A stretch of DNA of 64,000 nucleotides from Haloactinopolyspora alba (GTDB lineage Bacteria; Actinomycetota; Actinomycetes; Jiangellales; Jiangellaceae). Position 1 is the first letter of the stretch; the number at the start of each line of letters is the position of its first letter. The notes beneath the pieces are model-generated. The model had not been told where the DNA came from, made no database searches, and was given only the letters and a program-made list of their open reading frames with translations. A program made the translations under genes and the position numbers. The stretch spans positions 1 to 64,000 of the forward strand of contig NZ_PYGE01000022.1 in NCBI RefSeq assembly GCF_003014555.1, given 5' to 3'. Of this stretch, positions 62,043 through 64,000 are shown piece by piece.

Positions 62043-63145
62043 TGACCGTCGACACCGCGGCGCGCACCGAGTCCACGCCGCTGACCCACCGTCAGCTCCC
62101 CCGCCGGATCGTCCCGGTCGTTCTGGCTGTCTCGATCGCCGCCGGGGCCGGCCTGGCCGCTCTGGTCGGGTTCTCCCTCCCGGCCCTGGCCATCCTGTCG
62201 GCCGTGGTCTTCACGGTGGCGATCACCACGGTCTCGGGCGTGGTGGAGGGCCGGCGGAAGGCTGTCGACCGGCTGGTCACCACGCTGGTGTACTCCGCCT
62301 TCGCGGTGGCGCTGGTCCCGCTGATCTCGGTCGTGTGGTCGGTGCTCGACAACGGTCTGGTCCGGTTCGGCGCCGACTTCCTGAACACGTCGATGCGCAA
62401 CGTCACCGGGCTGCACGACCAGGAGGCCGTCGAAGGGATCGGGCCCTACATCGGCGGCGCCTACCACGCCCTGCTGGGCACCTTCCTCATCACCGCGCTG
62501 GCCACGGCCATCTCGGTTCCGGTCGGCCTGATGACGTCGATCTACCTGGTCGAGTACGGACGCGGCAAGCTGGCCAAGGCGATCCGGTTCTTCGTCGACG
62601 TGATGACCGGCATCCCGTCGATCGTCGCCGGGCTGTTCGCCGCGTCGTTGTTCGCGGTCCTGTTCGGCGTCGGCACCCGCAACGGTTTCGCGGGCGCGGT
62701 GGCGCTGTCGGTGCTGATGATCCCCGTCGTCGTGCGTTCGAGCGAGGAGATGCTGCGCATCGTCCCGAACGAGCTCCGCGAGGCCGCCTACGCCCTGGGC
62801 GTGCCGAAGTGGCGCACGATCGTGAAGGTCGTCCTGCCGACGGCCGTGTCCGGCATCGCCAGCGGTGTCACGCTCGCCATCGCGCGGGTCGTCGGCGAGA
62901 CCGCGCCGCTGATCGTCACCGCGGGCTTCACGTCGTCGATCAACTCGAATCCGTTCTCGGACTGGATGATGTCGCTGCCGGCATACGTCTACAGCTCGGC
63001 GATGCGACCGCTGTCGGGATCCGAGCCGCAGCCGAGCTTCGACCGGGCATGGGCGGCCGCCCTCACGCTCGTCATCATCGTCATGGCGCTCAACCTCATC
63101 GCACGGTTGATCGCCCGTATCTTCGCCCCAAAGACCGGCCGCTGA
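62042..63145 (+). CDS. pstA: Phosphate ABC transporter permease PstA
   Basis: A 367-residue permease, partner of PstC. Hydrophobic segments at about residues 24-70 precede the core with the conserved loop YALGVPKWRTIVKVVLPTA and RVVGETAPLIVTAGF. YLVEYGRGKLAKAIRFFVDV marks the family. The N-terminal extension with two helices is typical of actinobacterial PstA. The ATG overlaps the pstC stop. Confidence 0.94.
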   Translation: MTVDTAARTESTPLTHRQLPRRIVPVVLAVSIAAGAGLAALVGFSLPALAILSAVVFTVAITTVSGVVEGRRKAVDRLVTTLVYSAFAVALVPLISVVWSVLDNGLVRFGADFLNTSMRNVTGLHDQEAVEGIGPYIGGAYHALLGTFLITALATAISVPVGLMTSIYLVEYGRGKLAKAIRFFVDVMTGIPSIVAGLFAASLFAVLFGVGTRNGFAGAVALSVLMIPVVVRSSEEMLRIVPNELREAAYALGVPKWRTIVKVVLPTAVSGIASGVTLAIARVVGETAPLIVTAGFTSSINSNPFSDWMMSLPAYVYSSAMRPLSGSEPQPSFDRAWAAALTLVIIVMALNLIARLIARIFAPKTGR

Positions 63146-63163
63146 GATCAAGGACAACCAGCC

Positions 63164-63943
63164 ATGAGCAAACGCATCGACGTCAGTGACCTGAACGTCT
63201 ACTACGGCGACTTCCTCGCCGTCGAAGGCGTCACGATGGCCGTCGAGGCCCGCTCGGTCACCGCCTTCATCGGCCCGTCCGGCTGCGGGAAGTCGACCTT
63301 CATCCGCACCCTGAACCGGTTGCACGAGGTCGTGCCCGGTACCCGCGTCGAGGGCAAGGTGCTGCTCGACGGGCAGGATCTCTACGGACCGGCGGTCGAC
63401 CCGGTGGTGGTACGCCGCCAGATCGGCATGGTCTTCCAGCGTCCCAACCCGTTCCCGACGATGTCGCTGCGCGACAACGTCCTCGCCGGCATCAAGCTGA
63501 ACAACTCGCGGATGCGCAAGTCCGAGGCCGACGACGTCGTCGAGCGGTCGCTGCGGGGGGCGAACCTGTGGAACGAGGCCAAGGACCGGTTGGACACCCC
63601 GGGATCGGGGCTCTCCGGTGGTCAGCAGCAGCGGCTGTGCATCGCCCGCGCCATCGCCGTCGAGCCGGACGTCCTGCTCATGGACGAGCCGTGCTCCGCA
63701 CTCGACCCGATCTCGACGCTGGCCATCGAGGACCTGATCGCCGAGCTCAAGGAGAACTACACGATCGTCATCGTGACGCACAACATGCAGCAGGCGGCGC
63801 GGGTCAGCGACCGGACCGCGTTCTTCAACATCGCCGGCACCGGTCAACCGGGCAAGCTGATCGAGATGGACGACACCACCAAGATCTTCACCAATCCCGG
63901 CGAGAAGGCCACCGAGGACTACGTCTCGGGTCGCTTCGGCTGA
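63164..63943 (+). CDS. pstB: Phosphate ABC transporter ATPase PstB
   Basis: A 259-residue ATPase driving phosphate import: Walker [11 protein letters not shown]-loop [10 protein letters not shown], signature [10 protein letters not shown], Walker [14 protein letters not shown] and switch His [11 protein letters not shown]. It is full length and completes the pstSCAB operon 18 bases after pstA. Fifty-seven bases to the window end hold nothing I recognise; a PhoU gene is not present within the window. Confidence 0.96.
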   Translation: MSKRIDVSDLNVYYGDFLAVEGVTMAVEARSVTAFIGPSGCGKSTFIRTLNRLHEVVPGTRVEGKVLLDGQDLYGPAVDPVVVRRQIGMVFQRPNPFPTMSLRDNVLAGIKLNNSRMRKSEADDVVERSLRGANLWNEAKDRLDTPGSGLSGGQQQRLCIARAIAVEPDVLLMDEPCSALDPISTLAIEDLIAELKENYTIVIVTHNMQQAARVSDRTAFFNIAGTGQPGKLIEMDDTTKIFTNPGEKATEDYVSGRFG

Positions 63944-64000
63944 CCATCTCCGGCTGTGCGTCTTCGCGTTGCCGTGTTCCCTCCGATCCGTCGGTACAGA

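Noticed and set aside
61475-63847. A 790-codon - strand frame across pstC, pstA and pstB
   Set aside because: It is antisense to three well-supported genes and has an Arg/Asp/His-rich composition typical of shadow frames.

Overview
The window is high-GC DNA with actinobacterial gene content: a mycothiol synthase (MshD), GlnR, the 33-residue ribosomal protein bS22, DisA/RadA, ClpC, a MutT1-type NUDIX/histidine-phosphatase fusion and an HbhA-like protein. Several gene orders match Mycobacterium tuberculosis blocks known to me (Rv0500-Rv0505c, Rv0474-Rv0476, Rv0811c-Rv0819, Rv2984-Rv2985), but many GTG starts, the secreted glycosidases and the surface proteins suggest a soil or Jiangella-like actinomycete. 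The genus is inference. I see no rRNA, tRNA, CRISPR array, prophage or insertion sequence.

Layout. 1-0.9 kb: gene-poor start with a remnant of a glycosidase C-terminal module. 0.9-5.7 kb: small LuxR-type HTH protein, GH78 alpha-L-rhamnosidase and a LacI regulator (plant polysaccharide use). 5.8-12.5 kb: HAD phosphatase, then leftward genes for acyltransferase, epimerase, bS22, HTH protein, AcuC, ProC and proline dehydrogenase. 12.6-14.8 kb: TetR-regulated ABC-2 exporter with two matching operators. 15.2-21.4 kb: two related secreted proteins built from a Cys-paired PW(L/F)WQGP repeat, the larger with an LPDTG sorting signal and a 35-copy five-residue repeat; between them lie a sugar isomerase-like gene, a VanY-type carboxypeptidase, a Ppx/GppA phosphatase and a Cys-rich protein. 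21.7-27.1 kb: RadA, DisA, an unknown exported protein and MutY. 27.2-32.1 kb: a tightly packed secreted muropeptide-degrading operon (NagZ-like, NamZ-like and AmiE/beta-lactamase-like). 32.2-39.8 kb: HAD-IIA phosphatase, tandem paralogous lipoproteins, ClpC, a beta-lactamase-like lipoprotein, DUF2516, HbhA-like and XRE genes. 39.9-45.0 kb: GH15-like protein, APC permease, asparaginase, D-aminoacyl-tRNA deacylase and an epimerase. 45.0-51.7 kb: YgfZ, nitrobindin and a sulfur-handling cluster (DUF1416, rhodanese, DUF4395, a 25-residue leader peptide, thioredoxin, a membrane protein, a ThiS/MoaD-like carrier, a hydrolase). 51.8-63.9 kb: glnR, mshD, ppk, CYTH-CHAD, mutT1, mgtE, pstSCAB, a nitrogen/thiol/polyphosphate/phosphate block.

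Co-transcription is strongly suggested in many places by 1-4 base stop/start overlaps (PRODH-proC, ABC ATPase-permease, NamZ-AmiE-like, DUF4395-rhodanese, ppk-CHAD-mutT1, pstC-pstA). Convergent gene pairs are separated by strong hairpins, and two families of short palindromic repeats recur: family A (four copies, all between convergent genes) and family B (two 50-base copies).

The best candidates for something undescribed are the Cys-paired PWLWQGP repeat proteins with their shared promoter-like upstream motifs, the palindromic repeat families, and the tandem lipoprotein pair.
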